A program made the translations under genes and the position numbers. Below, piece by piece: positions 29,826-39,711 of a stretch of 64,000 bases of DNA. Each line of letters starts with the position of its first letter. Position 1 is the first letter of the stretch. Source of the DNA: Dyadobacter flavalbus (lineage in GTDB: Bacteria > Bacteroidota > Bacteroidia > Cytophagales > Spirosomataceae); contig NZ_VBSN01000059.1 of the NCBI RefSeq assembly GCF_006149045.1, forward strand, positions 1 to 64,000. Direction: 5' to 3'. The notes beneath the pieces are model-generated. The model was not told the origin of the DNA. It ran no database searches and saw only the letters and a program-made list of their open reading frames with translations.

Positions 29826-32282
29826 ATGAAGCGATTCTTACTTGCCCTTGTTTTACTTACCGGCCTCGGTTTTCAGGCTTATGCCCAGCAGGATTATTAT
29901 TTCAAAGAAGGCCTTGGCATCGGGCCATGTCATCAGTATGGCCGGGAAGCCTTGTACAAAGATGAACTTGCGTACCAGCTTTATAACGGAACGCTTTCCA
30001 GACCGGCGGAAGGAAAGGTGCTGTTTACAAATGAAAAAGGAACGGAGGTCAAATGGCGGAAAATCAATGCGGATTCACTGAACCGTTTTCGCGGAGAAGC
30101 ATTTACAAACGGCTATGTTTACCTCACTTATAACTCTGCAAAGGAACAAACGGCGGTTCTGACAATGACCGGGCATGACATGGCATTTGTGAACGGCGTT
30201 CCGCATGCAGGCGATATGTACCGGTATGGCTGGATGCATTTGCCGGTACGGTTAAAAAAAGGAAACAATGAAATCTATGCACGTGTGGCCCGTTTTGGAA
30301 GTTACGGCGGCGTAAAGGCCCAACTTTCTTTTCCCAAGAAACCCGTTTACCTCAATATCGAAGATCTGACCATTCCGGATATTGTTCCCGGTTTGAAAAA
30401 CGATTCATTATGGGCCGGGCTTGTCGTTGTGAACACCAGTTCAAAAGTGTTAAAAGGCTTTCAGATAAAATCTTCCGTTTCAGGCAAAGAGACAATCACA
30501 ACGATTCCTTCGGTACCGGCATACGGGTTGCGGAAAGTAGGCGTACTGATCAATGCGGCGGATGTTTCTGCTCCCGGAAAACAGGATGTTGCCGTTACAT
30601 TGTTAAAAGACGGCAGACAAATAGATGAGTCCATAATGGCCATACAGTCTGTTGAACAAGGAAAACAGTATAGCCGGACGTTCATTAGCGAGCTGGACGG
30701 AAGCGTTCAGTATTATGCAGTAAGTCCGCAGCTGAAACCGACATCCGACAAAAAGCCGGCTCTGTTCTTTTCCGTTCACGGAGCGGAAGTGCAGGCGATC
30801 AGTCAGGCGAGGGCGTACAAGCCGAAAGAGTGGGGCGTGGTTGTGGCGCCAACAAACCGGCGACCAAGAGGTTTCAATTGGGAAGACTGGGGCCGGCTGG
30901 ACGCACTGGAAGTACTGGAAATTGCCAAAAAGCAGTTTCAACCCGATTCTTCGCGCATTTATCTGACAGGCCATTCCATGGGCGGGCACGGAACCTGGTT
31001 CCTGGGGGCTACTTATCCCGAAAAATGGGCAGCCATTGCGCCGTCGGCCGGTTATCCGACATTGTCTTCATACGGCTCGCACGACGGTGTCATTCCCGAT
31101 AGCGCGGGTTCGCCGATGGAATCCATCCTGTTAAGATCGAGCAATGCAAGCAATGTGCTCGCATTGACTTCCAACTATAAAAGTCTGGGCGTTTATGTAG
31201 CGCACGGCGATGCGGACAAAACCGTTTCTGTAAAATACGCTCGGCAAATGCGGGATATTCTGGGGAAATTTCACCGTGATTTTAGTTATTACGAACACAT
31301 AGGCGGCGAGCACTGGTACGGCGACATCAGCGTAGACTGGCCGCCGATCTTCGACTTTTTCAGCTGGCATTTTATTCCTGCGGATACGGCTGTGAACTTT
31401 GTTGATTTTATTACGGCTAATCCCGGCATCTCTTCCAAAATGCGGTGGGCAGAAATTCAGCAGCAAGTAACGCCTTTGAAGTACAGCAGAATTCAGATCA
31501 GCCTGAATAAAAAAGCAAACAAAATTTCTGGCTCAACAAGCAACGTTGCGGCCATCTCATTCAATCTCGGCGCATTTGCAACGGGAACAGAAGTGCAGAT
31601 TGCGCTGGATAGCCTTGCTGCTGTGAATTATAAAGTAAAACAGCGAAACGAAACAATTTACCTCAAAAAGGATTCAAACTGGACCGTTTCAACGCCTGAA
31701 AAGCAAAGTAAAAATCCGCGCAGAAACGGAACATTCAAGGAGGCTTTTAAAAACAATATGGTTTTTGTGTATGCAACCGGCGGATCAAAAGAGGAAGCTG
31801 ACTGGGCTTTGGAAAAAGCAAAGTATGATGCAGAAACGTGGTATTATCGAGGCAACGGAGCAGTGGAATTAATAGCCGACAAAGACTTTAATCCAGAACA
31901 GTATAAAAACAGGGGCATAGTGCTGTACGGAAATAAAGATACCAATGCAGCCTGGAACAAGCTGCTCAGAGATTGTCCTGTAAATGTCTCAAGCGGAAAA
32001 ATTACAATAAGTAATAAAAACTTTGCAGGCGATAATCTAGCGGCCTGTTTTATCTGGCCACGATCAGACAGTGAAAATGCATCCGTTGCCGTAATTTCCG
32101 GAACCGGAAAGAAAGGTTTTCAGGCTGCCAATGCAAATCAGTATTTCAGCGGTGGAAGTGGTTTCCCGGATTTAATGATCTACTCGCTGGAAATGCTTTC
32201 AGAAGGAATAAAGGATGTGAAAATGGCCGGTTTTTTCGGAAACGACTGGAGTGTGGAAAAAGGGGAATTTATATATAATTAA
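29826..32282 (+). CDS. Exported alpha/beta-hydrolase (prolyl-oligopeptidase/PHB-depolymerase-like esterase)
   Basis: An 818-residue protein with a signal peptide (about 1-20, ending QAYAQ). Residues about 1-280 form a beta-rich part with a sugar-binding-like look. The hydrolase domain is at about 290-520 with nucleophile Ser384 in GHSMGGHGTW, an acid candidate in HGDADKTV near 461, and a His in GGEHWYGD near 494. A C-terminal region of about 300 residues (from TPLKYSRIQISL) is unlike short esterases and resembles other large Bacteroidota hydrolases. It probably cleaves esters or peptides in the periplasm; the substrate cannot be read. Single gene with its own terminator. Confidence 0.78.
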   Translation: MKRFLLALVLLTGLGFQAYAQQDYYFKEGLGIGPCHQYGREALYKDELAYQLYNGTLSRPAEGKVLFTNEKGTEVKWRKINADSLNRFRGEAFTNGYVYLTYNSAKEQTAVLTMTGHDMAFVNGVPHAGDMYRYGWMHLPVRLKKGNNEIYARVARFGSYGGVKAQLSFPKKPVYLNIEDLTIPDIVPGLKNDSLWAGLVVVNTSSKVLKGFQIKSSVSGKETITTIPSVPAYGLRKVGVLINAADVSAPGKQDVAVTLLKDGRQIDESIMAIQSVEQGKQYSRTFISELDGSVQYYAVSPQLKPTSDKKPALFFSVHGAEVQAISQARAYKPKEWGVVVAPTNRRPRGFNWEDWGRLDALEVLEIAKKQFQPDSSRIYLTGHSMGGHGTWFLGATYPEKWAAIAPSAGYPTLSSYGSHDGVIPDSAGSPMESILLRSSNASNVLALTSNYKSLGVYVAHGDADKTVSVKYARQMRDILGKFHRDFSYYEHIGGEHWYGDISVDWPPIFDFFSWHFIPADTAVNFVDFITANPGISSKMRWAEIQQQVTPLKYSRIQISLNKKANKISGSTSNVAAISFNLGAFATGTEVQIALDSLAAVNYKVKQRNETIYLKKDSNWTVSTPEKQSKNPRRNGTFKEAFKNNMVFVYATGGSKEEADWALEKAKYDAETWYYRGNGAVELIADKDFNPEQYKNRGIVLYGNKDTNAAWNKLLRDCPVNVSSGKITISNKNFAGDNLAACFIWPRSDSENASVAVISGTGKKGFQAANANQYFSGGSGFPDLMIYSLEMLSEGIKDVKMAGFFGNDWSVEKGEFIYN

Positions 32283-32304
32283 CTCCTTCCGGATTAAAAT
32301 GAAT

Positions 32305-32330
32305 AACGCCGGATTTTCAGGTCCGGCGTT
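32305..32330 (+). terminator. Rho-independent terminator
   Basis: AACGCCGGA (32305-32313) pairs with TCCGGCGTT (32322-32330) around an 8-nt loop and is followed by GTTTTTATTT. It lies between convergent genes. Confidence 0.85.
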
Positions 32331-32362
32331 GTTTTTATTTATCGATGAAGTATAATTTGTTT

Positions 32363-33187
32363 TTAACCGTTGTCGGCAAATTCCGGGTATAACGTCATTC
32401 CGCCGTCAATGTATAAGGTTTCTCCATTTACATAGTCGGAATCATCAGAAGCCAGCCAGGCAACTGCCTTTGCAACATCCTGCGGCGTTCCTATTCTCTT
32501 GTATGGAATCAGATCCATTAATCCGTCGTATTTCTGCGGATCGGACCAGACTTCTTTGTTAATCGGCGTTTTGATAGCTCCCGGACTCACAGAATTGACC
32601 CTGATTTTATGAGGCGCCAGTTCCTGCGAGATTGTTTTCATGAACATCATTACACCGCCTTTTGAAGCTGCATAATTCACATGCCCTGCCCAGGGAATCA
32701 CATCATGTACCGAACTCATCAGTACTATTTTTCCAATGGAAAGCTCGTTATGGCTGTTTTCCTGCGGTTTTTTTGCTTGCTCCACAAATATCCTTGCTGC
32801 TTCACGGCAACAAAGAAACTGGCCGGTAAGATTTACATCAATTACTTTCTGCCATTGTTTCAGAGTCATTTCCAGAAATGGAGCGTCCTGCTGCAGACCT
32901 GCGTTGCTTACGAGAATATCCAGCTTTCCGTATTTGCTGATAGTCTCGTTGAACATTGCTTTTACTTCCTCTTCATTGCTTACATCTGCTTTGACAAGGA
33001 TACCGCTTCCGCCGTTTGAAGTAATTTCATCCACCGTTTTCTGACCTTCGTCCTTACTGGAGCTGTAATTGACAACAACGTGCGCGCCCAGACTGGCAAG
33101 ATGAATGGCGCATGCTTTTCCAATTCCGGAACTTGCACCGGTAACAATGGCAACCTGATCTTTGAATTTCAGACTTGAATCGGTCAT
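32363..33187 (-). CDS. SDR family oxidoreductase (glucose 1-dehydrogenase-like)
   Basis: A 274-residue classical short-chain dehydrogenase. The cofactor motif TGASSGIG lies near residue 17 and the NAG-type motif VSNAGLQQDAP near 93. Catalytic Ser is in MSSVHD, and Tyr/Lys in YAASKGG near 167-173. SPGAIKTPIN follows, and the C-terminus has DGGMTLYPEF, as in glucose 1-dehydrogenases. It oxidises glucose or a related polyol with NAD(P). The start ATGA overlaps the stop of the upstream 71-aa gene by 4 bp, which indicates translational coupling. Confidence 0.88.
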   Translation of the reverse strand: MTDSSLKFKDQVAIVTGASSGIGKACAIHLASLGAHVVVNYSSSKDEGQKTVDEITSNGGSGILVKADVSNEEEVKAMFNETISKYGKLDILVSNAGLQQDAPFLEMTLKQWQKVIDVNLTGQFLCCREAARIFVEQAKKPQENSHNELSIGKIVLMSSVHDVIPWAGHVNYAASKGGVMMFMKTISQELAPHKIRVNSVSPGAIKTPINKEVWSDPQKYDGLMDLIPYKRIGTPQDVAKAVAWLASDDSDYVNGETLYIDGGMTLYPEFADNG

Positions 33188-33399
33188 ATAATTTCTTTTT
33201 CAAACGACTTTAACTTTTTCCAGACACGGCGATTAACATTTTTAACCGCCCAGTTTTTAGCAATGAGAATTGCTTTTGCAACTGCTTCACGAGGAGAAAT
33301 ATTATCGGCTTTTAAAAGTTCCTGTGCAATCGTAACCGCTTTTTCACGGGTCGTCGGGGATAAATACATCAACTCTGGCAATGCGATCCTTGTGTCCAT
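33184..33399 (-). CDS. Small conserved-looking protein coupled to the SDR gene
   Basis: A 71-residue basic protein with two predicted helices. The segment LSPTTREKAVTIAQELLKA followed by SPREAVAKAI and AKNWA looks like a small stress-associated family seen in Bacteroidota, but I cannot name it. Its stop overlaps the SDR start in an ATGA arrangement. It is likely real because of the coupling and the well-formed helices. Confidence 0.6.
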   Translation of the reverse strand: MDTRIALPELMYLSPTTREKAVTIAQELLKADNISPREAVAKAILIAKNWAVKNVNRRVWKKLKSFEKEII

Positions 33400-33543
33400 T
33401 TCTGTTTGAATTTTAGTCAGTAAGGTTATTATTATTGATGATTGTGCTAGTCTGTTTTAATAAAATTTGATGCCAGTGGGGGAGCAGTTTGGATTTTTGT
33501 CGAGAAAGAATCTTATTACCCACTTTGGCCGGAATACGTGTAA

Positions 33544-33578
33544 AAAAAATCCCCATCTTATTCAGACGGGGATTTTTT
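33544..33578 (-). terminator. Rho-independent terminator of dnaK
   Basis: AAAAAATCCCC (33544-33554) pairs with GGGGATTTTTT (33568-33578) with a 13-nt loop. On the minus strand a T-tract follows. It lies 15 bp beyond the dnaK stop. Confidence 0.85.
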
Positions 33579-33593
33579 CAGAAGCTGACTGGC

Positions 33594-35504
33594 TTATTTC
33601 ACTTCTTCAAAATTAACGTCTGTTACATCATCAGTAGCACCGTTGCCGTCAGCTTGTGCATTGCCCTGTGCGTTGCCGCCCGGAGCACCTTGCTGAGGAT
33701 CACCGCCTTGTGCGTACATTTCCTGAGATGCAGCCTGCCATGCAGCGTTCAGTTTTTCCATGGCTGAATCGATTCCGGAAATATCCTGGCTTGAATGTGC
33801 CGTTTTAAGCTCGCTCAAAGCACCTTCAATGGCGGATTTGTTTCCTGCCGAAAGTTTATCGCCGAATTCTTTCAACTGCTTGTCAGTTGAGAAAATCAGA
33901 CTGTCTGCTGCATTTATTTTTTCTATTTTTTCGCGTTCTGCCTTGTCAGCCGCTTCATTGGCTTTTGCTTCTTCGCGCATCCGGTTAATTTCGGCGTCAG
34001 TCAGTCCGCTGGAAGCCTCGATCCGGATTTTCTGTTCTTTTCCTGTTCCTTTGTCTTTTGCAGAAACATGCAGGATACCGTTTGCATCCACGTCGAATGT
34101 TACTTCGATCTGAGGCGTACCGCGTTGTGCAGGCGGTATGTCAGAAAGGTGGAAACGTCCGAGCGTACGGTTCTGGTTTGCCATCGGGCGCTCTCCCTGC
34201 AGAACATGGATCTCGACAGAAGGCTGGTTATCCGCAGCGGTTGAGAACACTTCCGTTTTCTTGCTCGGGATTGTAGTGTTTGCATCAATCAATTTGGTGA
34301 AAACACCGCCTAATGTTTCAATACCCAGAGACAATGGAATAACGTCAAGCAAAAGGACATCTTTTACTTCTCCGGTCAACACACCGCCCTGAATGGCCGC
34401 ACCCACCGCAACGGCTTCATCCGGGTTGACGTTTTTGGAAGGTTTTCTGCCGAAGAATTTTTCCACTTCTTCCTGTACTCTTGGAATACGTGTAGAACCA
34501 CCCACCAGAATCACTTCATTGATATCGTTGTTGGAATAACCTGCATTTTTCATGGCTCTTTTGCAAGGTTCCATCATTCTCTGGAACAAAGTATCCGCAA
34601 GCTGTTCGAATTTCGAACGTGTCAAAGTACGTACAAGGTGCTTTGGAATACCGTCGACAGGGAAAATGTAAGGCAGGTTGATTTCAGTCTGTGTAGAGCT
34701 TGACAACTCAACTTTGGCTTTTTCCGCTGCTTCTTTCAAGCGCTGCAAAGCCATGGCATCTCTTTTAAGATCTACACCTTCGTCTTTCTGGAATTCATCG
34801 GCAAGCCAGTTGATAATCACCTGGTCAAAGTCGTCACCGCCGAGATGCGTATCGCCGTCCGTGGATTTTACTTCAAAAACGCCGTCACCCAGTTCAAGGA
34901 TCGAAACGTCGAAAGTACCGCCGCCAAGGTCAAAAACAGCAATTTTCATATCAATATGCTGCTTGTCCAGACCATATGCAAGCGCTGCTGCTGTCGGTTC
35001 GTTAATGATCCTTTTTACATCAAGTCCTGCAATCTGACCGGCTTCTTTTGTAGCCTGACGTTCTGCATCATTAAAATAGGCCGGAACTGTAATTACGGCT
35101 TCTGTTACTTCCTGCCCAAGATAATCTTCTGCGGTTTGTCTCATTTTTTGCAAAATGAAAGCAGAGACTTCCTGAGGTGTATATAGTCTGTCACCAATCG
35201 GAATGCGTGGTGTGTTATTCGGACCTTTTTCTACGTTGTACGCAACCGTTTTCAACTCGCTGGTTACGTCATCGTATTTTTTACCCATAAAACGTTTTAT
35301 GGAACTGATAGTATGTTTGGGATTGGTGATCGCCTGACGTTTAGCTGGTGCACCGATTTTACGCTCACCGTTGTCCATGAATGCAACTACCGAAGGAGTT
35401 GTACGTGCACCTTCACTGTTTGCAATTACAACCGGCTCATTACCCTCCATGACAGCCACGCAGGAGTTCGTTGTTCCCAAGTCTATGCCAATAATTTTTC
35501 CCAT
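33594..35504 (-). CDS. dnaK: Chaperone DnaK (Hsp70)
   Basis: A 636-residue chaperone. The ATPase domain starts [19 protein letters not shown], with the phosphate motif [17 protein letters not shown] near 193 and [12 protein letters not shown] near 335. The substrate-binding domain begins near 390 ([14 protein letters not shown]). The C-terminal lid ends in a Gly/Gln/Asn-rich tail and the sequence DVNFEEVK. It refolds proteins with DnaJ and GrpE, whose genes are not adjacent. Stand-alone dnaK is common in Bacteroidota. No CIRCE element was seen upstream. Confidence 0.98.
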   Translation of the reverse strand: MGKIIGIDLGTTNSCVAVMEGNEPVVIANSEGARTTPSVVAFMDNGERKIGAPAKRQAITNPKHTISSIKRFMGKKYDDVTSELKTVAYNVEKGPNNTPRIPIGDRLYTPQEVSAFILQKMRQTAEDYLGQEVTEAVITVPAYFNDAERQATKEAGQIAGLDVKRIINEPTAAALAYGLDKQHIDMKIAVFDLGGGTFDVSILELGDGVFEVKSTDGDTHLGGDDFDQVIINWLADEFQKDEGVDLKRDAMALQRLKEAAEKAKVELSSSTQTEINLPYIFPVDGIPKHLVRTLTRSKFEQLADTLFQRMMEPCKRAMKNAGYSNNDINEVILVGGSTRIPRVQEEVEKFFGRKPSKNVNPDEAVAVGAAIQGGVLTGEVKDVLLLDVIPLSLGIETLGGVFTKLIDANTTIPSKKTEVFSTAADNQPSVEIHVLQGERPMANQNRTLGRFHLSDIPPAQRGTPQIEVTFDVDANGILHVSAKDKGTGKEQKIRIEASSGLTDAEINRMREEAKANEAADKAEREKIEKINAADSLIFSTDKQLKEFGDKLSAGNKSAIEGALSELKTAHSSQDISGIDSAMEKLNAAWQAASQEMYAQGGDPQQGAPGGNAQGNAQADGNGATDDVTDVNFEEVK

Positions 35505-35634
35505 CGTTCTATATATAAAGTTAAGTATGATTTGATTCTTTCAGTTTGCTGATTTGGGGTGCCAAGTCAGGCTTCTACGGGATTATTAAAAACCCCGTAC
35601 CAGCATTCAGAAGGGAAAACAGAAGTGACAAAGT

Positions 35635-35658
35635 GTCAGGCCGAGATTCCGGCCTGAC
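35635..35658 (-). terminator. Terminator hairpin after the phospholipase gene
   Basis: GTCAGGCCG (35635-35643) pairs with CGGCCTGAC (35650-35658) around a 6-nt loop. It lies 12 bp beyond the minus-strand stop codon. The T-tract is weak. Confidence 0.6.
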
Positions 35659-35669
35659 GAAGATGGAAA

Positions 35670-38213
35670 TCAACTGAGCATTTGTCCCATATAAGGGTCG
35701 CTCTGGCTCATACTGCCCGTTTCAATGTGGCCTGCGTAGCGTTGCAGAAAATCAGGGTTGTTTGAAATTGTAACCGAGAAATCGTACCAGTTTGCGCTTT
35801 TACTTAGGTCGAAAGGAACAAGCACTTCATTGTCTGCCAATCGTTTTGACACATCAATAACCTTATTTTCAGTGCCGTATGCATTGTCTTTAATGGTCAG
35901 AACACCTTCTTCGTCCTGGTCAGAAACGGCCAGGCTAAACAGGATATATGCCTGTGATTTTTTGTTCTTGTCAACTTGATAACGCGCACCTACTTTTACC
36001 GTTCCGGATTTTTTGTTACCCATGTATTCCCTGTAAAAACCATTGGGCCCATACACGCGCAAATGGTATTTTTCATCTTCAAAATCATTGATTTGCCATG
36101 TAGCTTTAAGCATATCGCCTGCTTTTACGGCATAATTCCAGACTTTAAAATGCTCGTTTTTGTATTTGACCGGCGCATAAACGATGAAAGGAGCACCGGC
36201 AGACTGATCTTTGAACATGTCATTTTTGGCTTCCAGCGCGATTTCGAATGCACTTTTGTCAGCGTTCACTGCCCCTTCGGCATTGATTTCGTACGGTATC
36301 GGGCATGCTGGACGCGTACCTTTTTCCTGATTTGGTAAAATGGAAGAGCCAATCGGGTCCCGATTTACTTCTGCGATCTGCTCCTTCGTTAGCGTCTTGT
36401 AGCCATTCGGCAGCTTTTTAAACTTTGCATTGTAAATGCTTTCCATGAATTCATTTCTTTCCACGAACGTCGGTAAAGCCGTTTTTTCTCCGTTGTAAGG
36501 TGTAAAGGTAGAAGTAAGATCGCCGCAGATTGTCCGCCGCCATTCACTGATATTAGTTTCTTTGATCTGTTTTCCTGATTTATGGCTGACAAATTTTTCC
36601 AAAAACTGTAAAATGGACGTATGGTCAAAAACTTCGGAACAAACATTGCCGCCGCGGTTCCAGGGCGATGCAACGATCAGCGGAACGCGGTAGCCCAAAC
36701 CAATCGAACTGTGCCTGGATTCTTTTTCATCCTTTTTCGTCATGTCCTGTTCCAGCGTCACAAATTCCGTTTTACAGTCAATACCATCTGAAACTGCACC
36801 GGTATCAGCTTTGTACGGATCGGGAACTGTAAATGGCGGAACATGGTCGAAGTAGCCGTCATTTTCGTCATAACATAGAATGAAAATGGTTTTTTTCCAA
36901 ACCTCGGGATCCGAAGTGAGAATATCCATCACTTCGGACACATACCATGCGCCGTACCACGGGGAAGTCGGATGATCTGAAAAGTTTTCCGGTGCAACGA
37001 GCCAGGAAACCATAGGCAGATTGCCTTTTTTTACATCGATTCTGAACTGATGCAGAATATCTCCCTGGGGTGCTTTGGCTTCATTGATGATGTCGCCGTC
37101 ATTGTATTTGACAGTTGTTACTTTCCTGTAATCCGGATCGTTTTTATTGGTTGTAAAAGCTTTGGAGTGAATGTTTTTTGATCGCTCGGAAAGTTTTGCA
37201 TAGTTTTCAGGGCTCCATCTTTCCAGTTCCTCCTTTGCAGTCTGCAGGTCAGCCTTTTTCTTGTTAACAGATTTTTCCAGCGCTGCGCGGTCTTTTTCAT
37301 CGCCGGAAAAATGTTTCAGCTTTTCTTCCTGTTCACTGATTTCAGCAGGAAGTTTTTCCAGCCTTTCTTTCAGATGTTTCTGATATCCCGTATGATAGCG
37401 CACATTATACTGTGTAAACCATTCAATCGGGTTATCCGTAAAGTTGGCAAGCCATGCATCTTCTTCCCCTGTAAGTCCTGTATCAATGCTTAGTTCATTC
37501 TGATAGATTTTCCAGGAAACATTGTTGTCTTCAAGCCTTTCCGGGAATGTTGTCCATGAAGCTTCCGCATTATCCGTCACATTTTCATTCCGGACATTTG
37601 CATAGTGCGAAGGATCCGGATTTTCGCGGATCGTTCCCGACCATAAATAAAGGCGGTTCGGTGTAGTTCCGGTTAGTGAAGAGCAGAAGTTTTGGTCACA
37701 AACGGTGAAAGCGTCAGCCAGTGCATAATAAAACGGAATGTCTTCGCGATTGTAAAAGCCTTGCGTCAAAGGCATTCTGGTGTAATCCTTATGTCCGGGC
37801 TGTTTGGCAACAAGCCACTGGTCATATTTTCCTTCATTGCGCGCATCCACCTGATTGGTCCATGAATGCGGAAGCGAACCCATCCACGTTGCCCTGGATT
37901 CCTTCATATTAAGCCGGAACGGGACGTAGGTTTCACCGAAGGCATTGGTTTGAAGCCAGACCGAATTTTTATTGGGCAGCTGGATAGCACGGGGATCGTT
38001 AAATCCCCGTACTCCGCGCAAAGTTCCGTAGCAATGGTCAAAAGAGCGGTTCTCCTGCATCAGGATAACCACGTGTTCCGCATCCAGATAAGTGCTGCCT
38101 TTTTTCGGATCGATTGCAAGTGCTTTCTGAATGGAAGCAGGCAGGGTGCTGAACAATCCGGCAGCGCCGGTAAGCATGGTTGCTTTTTTTATAAATTCTC
38201 TTCTGGACTCCAT
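35670..38213 (-). CDS. Phosphocholine-specific phospholipase C, Tat-exported
   Basis: An 847-residue protein with a Tat signal (ESRREFIKKATMLTGAAG). The phosphoesterase domain begins HVVILMQENRSFDHCYGTLRGV, whose NRSFDHCYG motif defines the PlcH/PlcC acid-phosphatase-like superfamily, and continues with LPMVSWLVAPE and FILCYDENDGYFDHVPP. Two C-terminal beta-sandwich domains (DUF756 type) follow from about residue 650. Residues about 275-345 contain a charged coiled coil (KERLEKLPAEISEQEEKLKH and on), which appears as an insertion in the catalytic domain. It hydrolyses phosphatidylcholine or sphingomyelin. Its role outside pathogens is probably phosphate acquisition. Confidence 0.9.
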   Translation of the reverse strand: MESRREFIKKATMLTGAAGLFSTLPASIQKALAIDPKKGSTYLDAEHVVILMQENRSFDHCYGTLRGVRGFNDPRAIQLPNKNSVWLQTNAFGETYVPFRLNMKESRATWMGSLPHSWTNQVDARNEGKYDQWLVAKQPGHKDYTRMPLTQGFYNREDIPFYYALADAFTVCDQNFCSSLTGTTPNRLYLWSGTIRENPDPSHYANVRNENVTDNAEASWTTFPERLEDNNVSWKIYQNELSIDTGLTGEEDAWLANFTDNPIEWFTQYNVRYHTGYQKHLKERLEKLPAEISEQEEKLKHFSGDEKDRAALEKSVNKKKADLQTAKEELERWSPENYAKLSERSKNIHSKAFTTNKNDPDYRKVTTVKYNDGDIINEAKAPQGDILHQFRIDVKKGNLPMVSWLVAPENFSDHPTSPWYGAWYVSEVMDILTSDPEVWKKTIFILCYDENDGYFDHVPPFTVPDPYKADTGAVSDGIDCKTEFVTLEQDMTKKDEKESRHSSIGLGYRVPLIVASPWNRGGNVCSEVFDHTSILQFLEKFVSHKSGKQIKETNISEWRRTICGDLTSTFTPYNGEKTALPTFVERNEFMESIYNAKFKKLPNGYKTLTKEQIAEVNRDPIGSSILPNQEKGTRPACPIPYEINAEGAVNADKSAFEIALEAKNDMFKDQSAGAPFIVYAPVKYKNEHFKVWNYAVKAGDMLKATWQINDFEDEKYHLRVYGPNGFYREYMGNKKSGTVKVGARYQVDKNKKSQAYILFSLAVSDQDEEGVLTIKDNAYGTENKVIDVSKRLADNEVLVPFDLSKSANWYDFSVTISNNPDFLQRYAGHIETGSMSQSDPYMGQMLS

Positions 38214-38307
38214 GATATCTCGGTATAAGGGCTGTTTCCGTACATTAATTTACGCAAATGTACTTTCAATTCAAATTACCAGTTTTACCGGGATATTATA
38301 CTTTTAT

Positions 38308-38817
38308 TTATTTGTTTCCAAACAGACCGCCCAGCATGCCTGTCAAATCAGTGCTTTGCTTTCCGTCTGCCATATCTCTGCCCAGATTGGAATGATTTGA
38401 ACCGCCCAGAAGTCCGCCGAGCAAACCTCCGAGGTCCATACCGGAACTGTTGCTGTTGTTGTTACCTAACTTTCCGATCAATCCGCCCAGTACGCCCGGA
38501 AGTACCGAACTTACAATTCCGCCGGCAACCTGATTGCTGAGGCCGAATTTCTGCATAATGGCGCTGATTGCATTGGAAGCAATGGATGAGACCATTGGAT
38601 TGTTCATCAGTGCGTTGCCCGAAGTGCCATGGCTTCCCGACAGTAAATTCGAAATTTCGGAAATATTTCCGCTTTGCGCCTGTTGCTGCAAACCGCCCGT
38701 GATGGAACCCAGTAAGGTATGCATGACATCCTCATTATGCTCATTGGGAACTTCGGGATTCTGAACGATGGCTTGCTGGGAATTTTGCTGGATAAGGCCT
38801 AATAATTGATCTAACAT
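38308..38817 (-). CDS. DUF937 domain-containing protein
   Basis: A 169-residue soluble protein. The N-terminal helices start MLDQLLGLIQQNSQQAIVQN. The DUF937 core is at about 40-120 (LLSGSHGTSGNALMNNPMV, GLSNQVAGGIVSSVLPGV), and a Gly/Asn/Ser-rich tail has repeated LGGLLGG units. Function unknown; related proteins are small helical proteins of the YidB type. It lies downstream of rplT on the same strand, separated by a terminator. Confidence 0.75.
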   Translation of the reverse strand: MLDQLLGLIQQNSQQAIVQNPEVPNEHNEDVMHTLLGSITGGLQQQAQSGNISEISNLLSGSHGTSGNALMNNPMVSSIASNAISAIMQKFGLSNQVAGGIVSSVLPGVLGGLIGKLGNNNSNSSGMDLGGLLGGLLGGSNHSNLGRDMADGKQSTDLTGMLGGLFGNK

Positions 38818-38893
38818 GGTTTTATGTCTTTATGCATGAATACTGAAACAAGCAGCAATCTTTTTGCTGCGCCTGAAGTATATGCATAAAAAA

Positions 38894-38914
38894 ATCCCGC
38901 CAGAGAGGCGGGAT
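38894..38914 (-). terminator. Rho-independent terminator of the infC-rpmI-rplT operon
   Basis: ATCCCGCC (38894-38901) pairs with GGCGGGAT (38907-38914) around a 5-nt loop. On the minus strand it is followed by T7. It lies just beyond the rplT stop codon. Confidence 0.9.
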
Positions 38915-38920
38915 GCTGTT

Positions 38921-39265
38921 TTATTTTACCTGATCAACGATTGCTTTGAAAGCTTCCGGATGATTCATTGCCAGGTCGGCAAGTACTTTCCGGTTTAGCT
39001 CGATGCCTTTTGAACTCAGTTTGCCGATGAAAGCAGAATACGATAATCCGTGAATGCGTGCACCTGCATTGATACGCTGAATCCACAATGCGCGGAAATT
39101 GCGTTTCTTTTGTTTACGTCCTTTGTATGCGTAAGCCAAACCGCGTTCTACCGCATTTTTAGCAACTGTCCATACATTTTTGCGACGGCCGAAATAGCCC
39201 TTCGCCAATTTTAATACTTTCTTACGTCTTGCGCGTGACGCTACGTGATTTACTGAACGTGGCAT
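38921..39265 (-). CDS. rplT: 50S ribosomal protein L20
   Basis: 114 residues, normal length, starting [20 protein letters not shown], with the conserved [12 protein letters not shown] motif. It binds 23S rRNA and is needed for early 50S assembly; in other bacteria it also represses its own operon. It is the last gene of thrS-infC-rpmI-rplT and is followed by a terminator. Confidence 0.98.
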   Translation of the reverse strand: MPRSVNHVASRARRKKVLKLAKGYFGRRKNVWTVAKNAVERGLAYAYKGRKQKKRNFRALWIQRINAGARIHGLSYSAFIGKLSSKGIELNRKVLADLAMNHPEAFKAIVDQVK

Positions 39266-39368
39266 AATTTAACTGTTTTTGATGGTCGGCGCTCTTTTGA
39301 GTCTTAAAAAGCCTTCTATCGGGTGGAACAAAAAACCAGAATGGTATTTAATTTTAATGGCTTCGGAA

Positions 39369-39563
39369 TTACTTTCCAAGCATTGCCATCACCTGCTTCA
39401 CGTTGGTCACATCGATCAGACCTGTTTTAACAAGATTGCGTTTGCGCTTGTTGGATTTTTTGGTCAGGATGTGGCTGTGAAATGCGTGCTTACGTTTGAT
39501 TTTGCCGGTGCCGGTAAGCGCAAAACGCTTTTTAGCGCCGGAATTTGTTTTCATTTTAGGCAT
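39369..39563 (-). CDS. rpmI: 50S ribosomal protein L35
   Basis: 64 residues, starting [20 protein letters not shown] and containing [12 protein letters not shown], the standard L35 pattern. It lies between infC and rplT in the canonical order. The gap of 103 bp to rplT is larger than in many genomes. Confidence 0.98.
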   Translation of the reverse strand: MPKMKTNSGAKKRFALTGTGKIKRKHAFHSHILTKKSNKRKRNLVKTGLIDVTNVKQVMAMLGK

Positions 39564-39711
39564 GATTCAAATAAACATTAATTGATAATTATAAAACAGC
39601 GCGCAAAATTAATTAAAAGGATCGGAAAATGAAAATCGTGTTTCCAGCTATTGCCGGAAACACGATTTCACAAAGCTTTTATAACTTCAAATATATGAGT
39701 AAACTCCGGAA

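Noticed and set aside
35545-35570. Sigma-54 promoter upstream of dnaK (TTGGCACCCC on the minus strand)
   Set aside because: The -24 part matches TGGCAC but the -12 TTGC element is missing at the required spacing.
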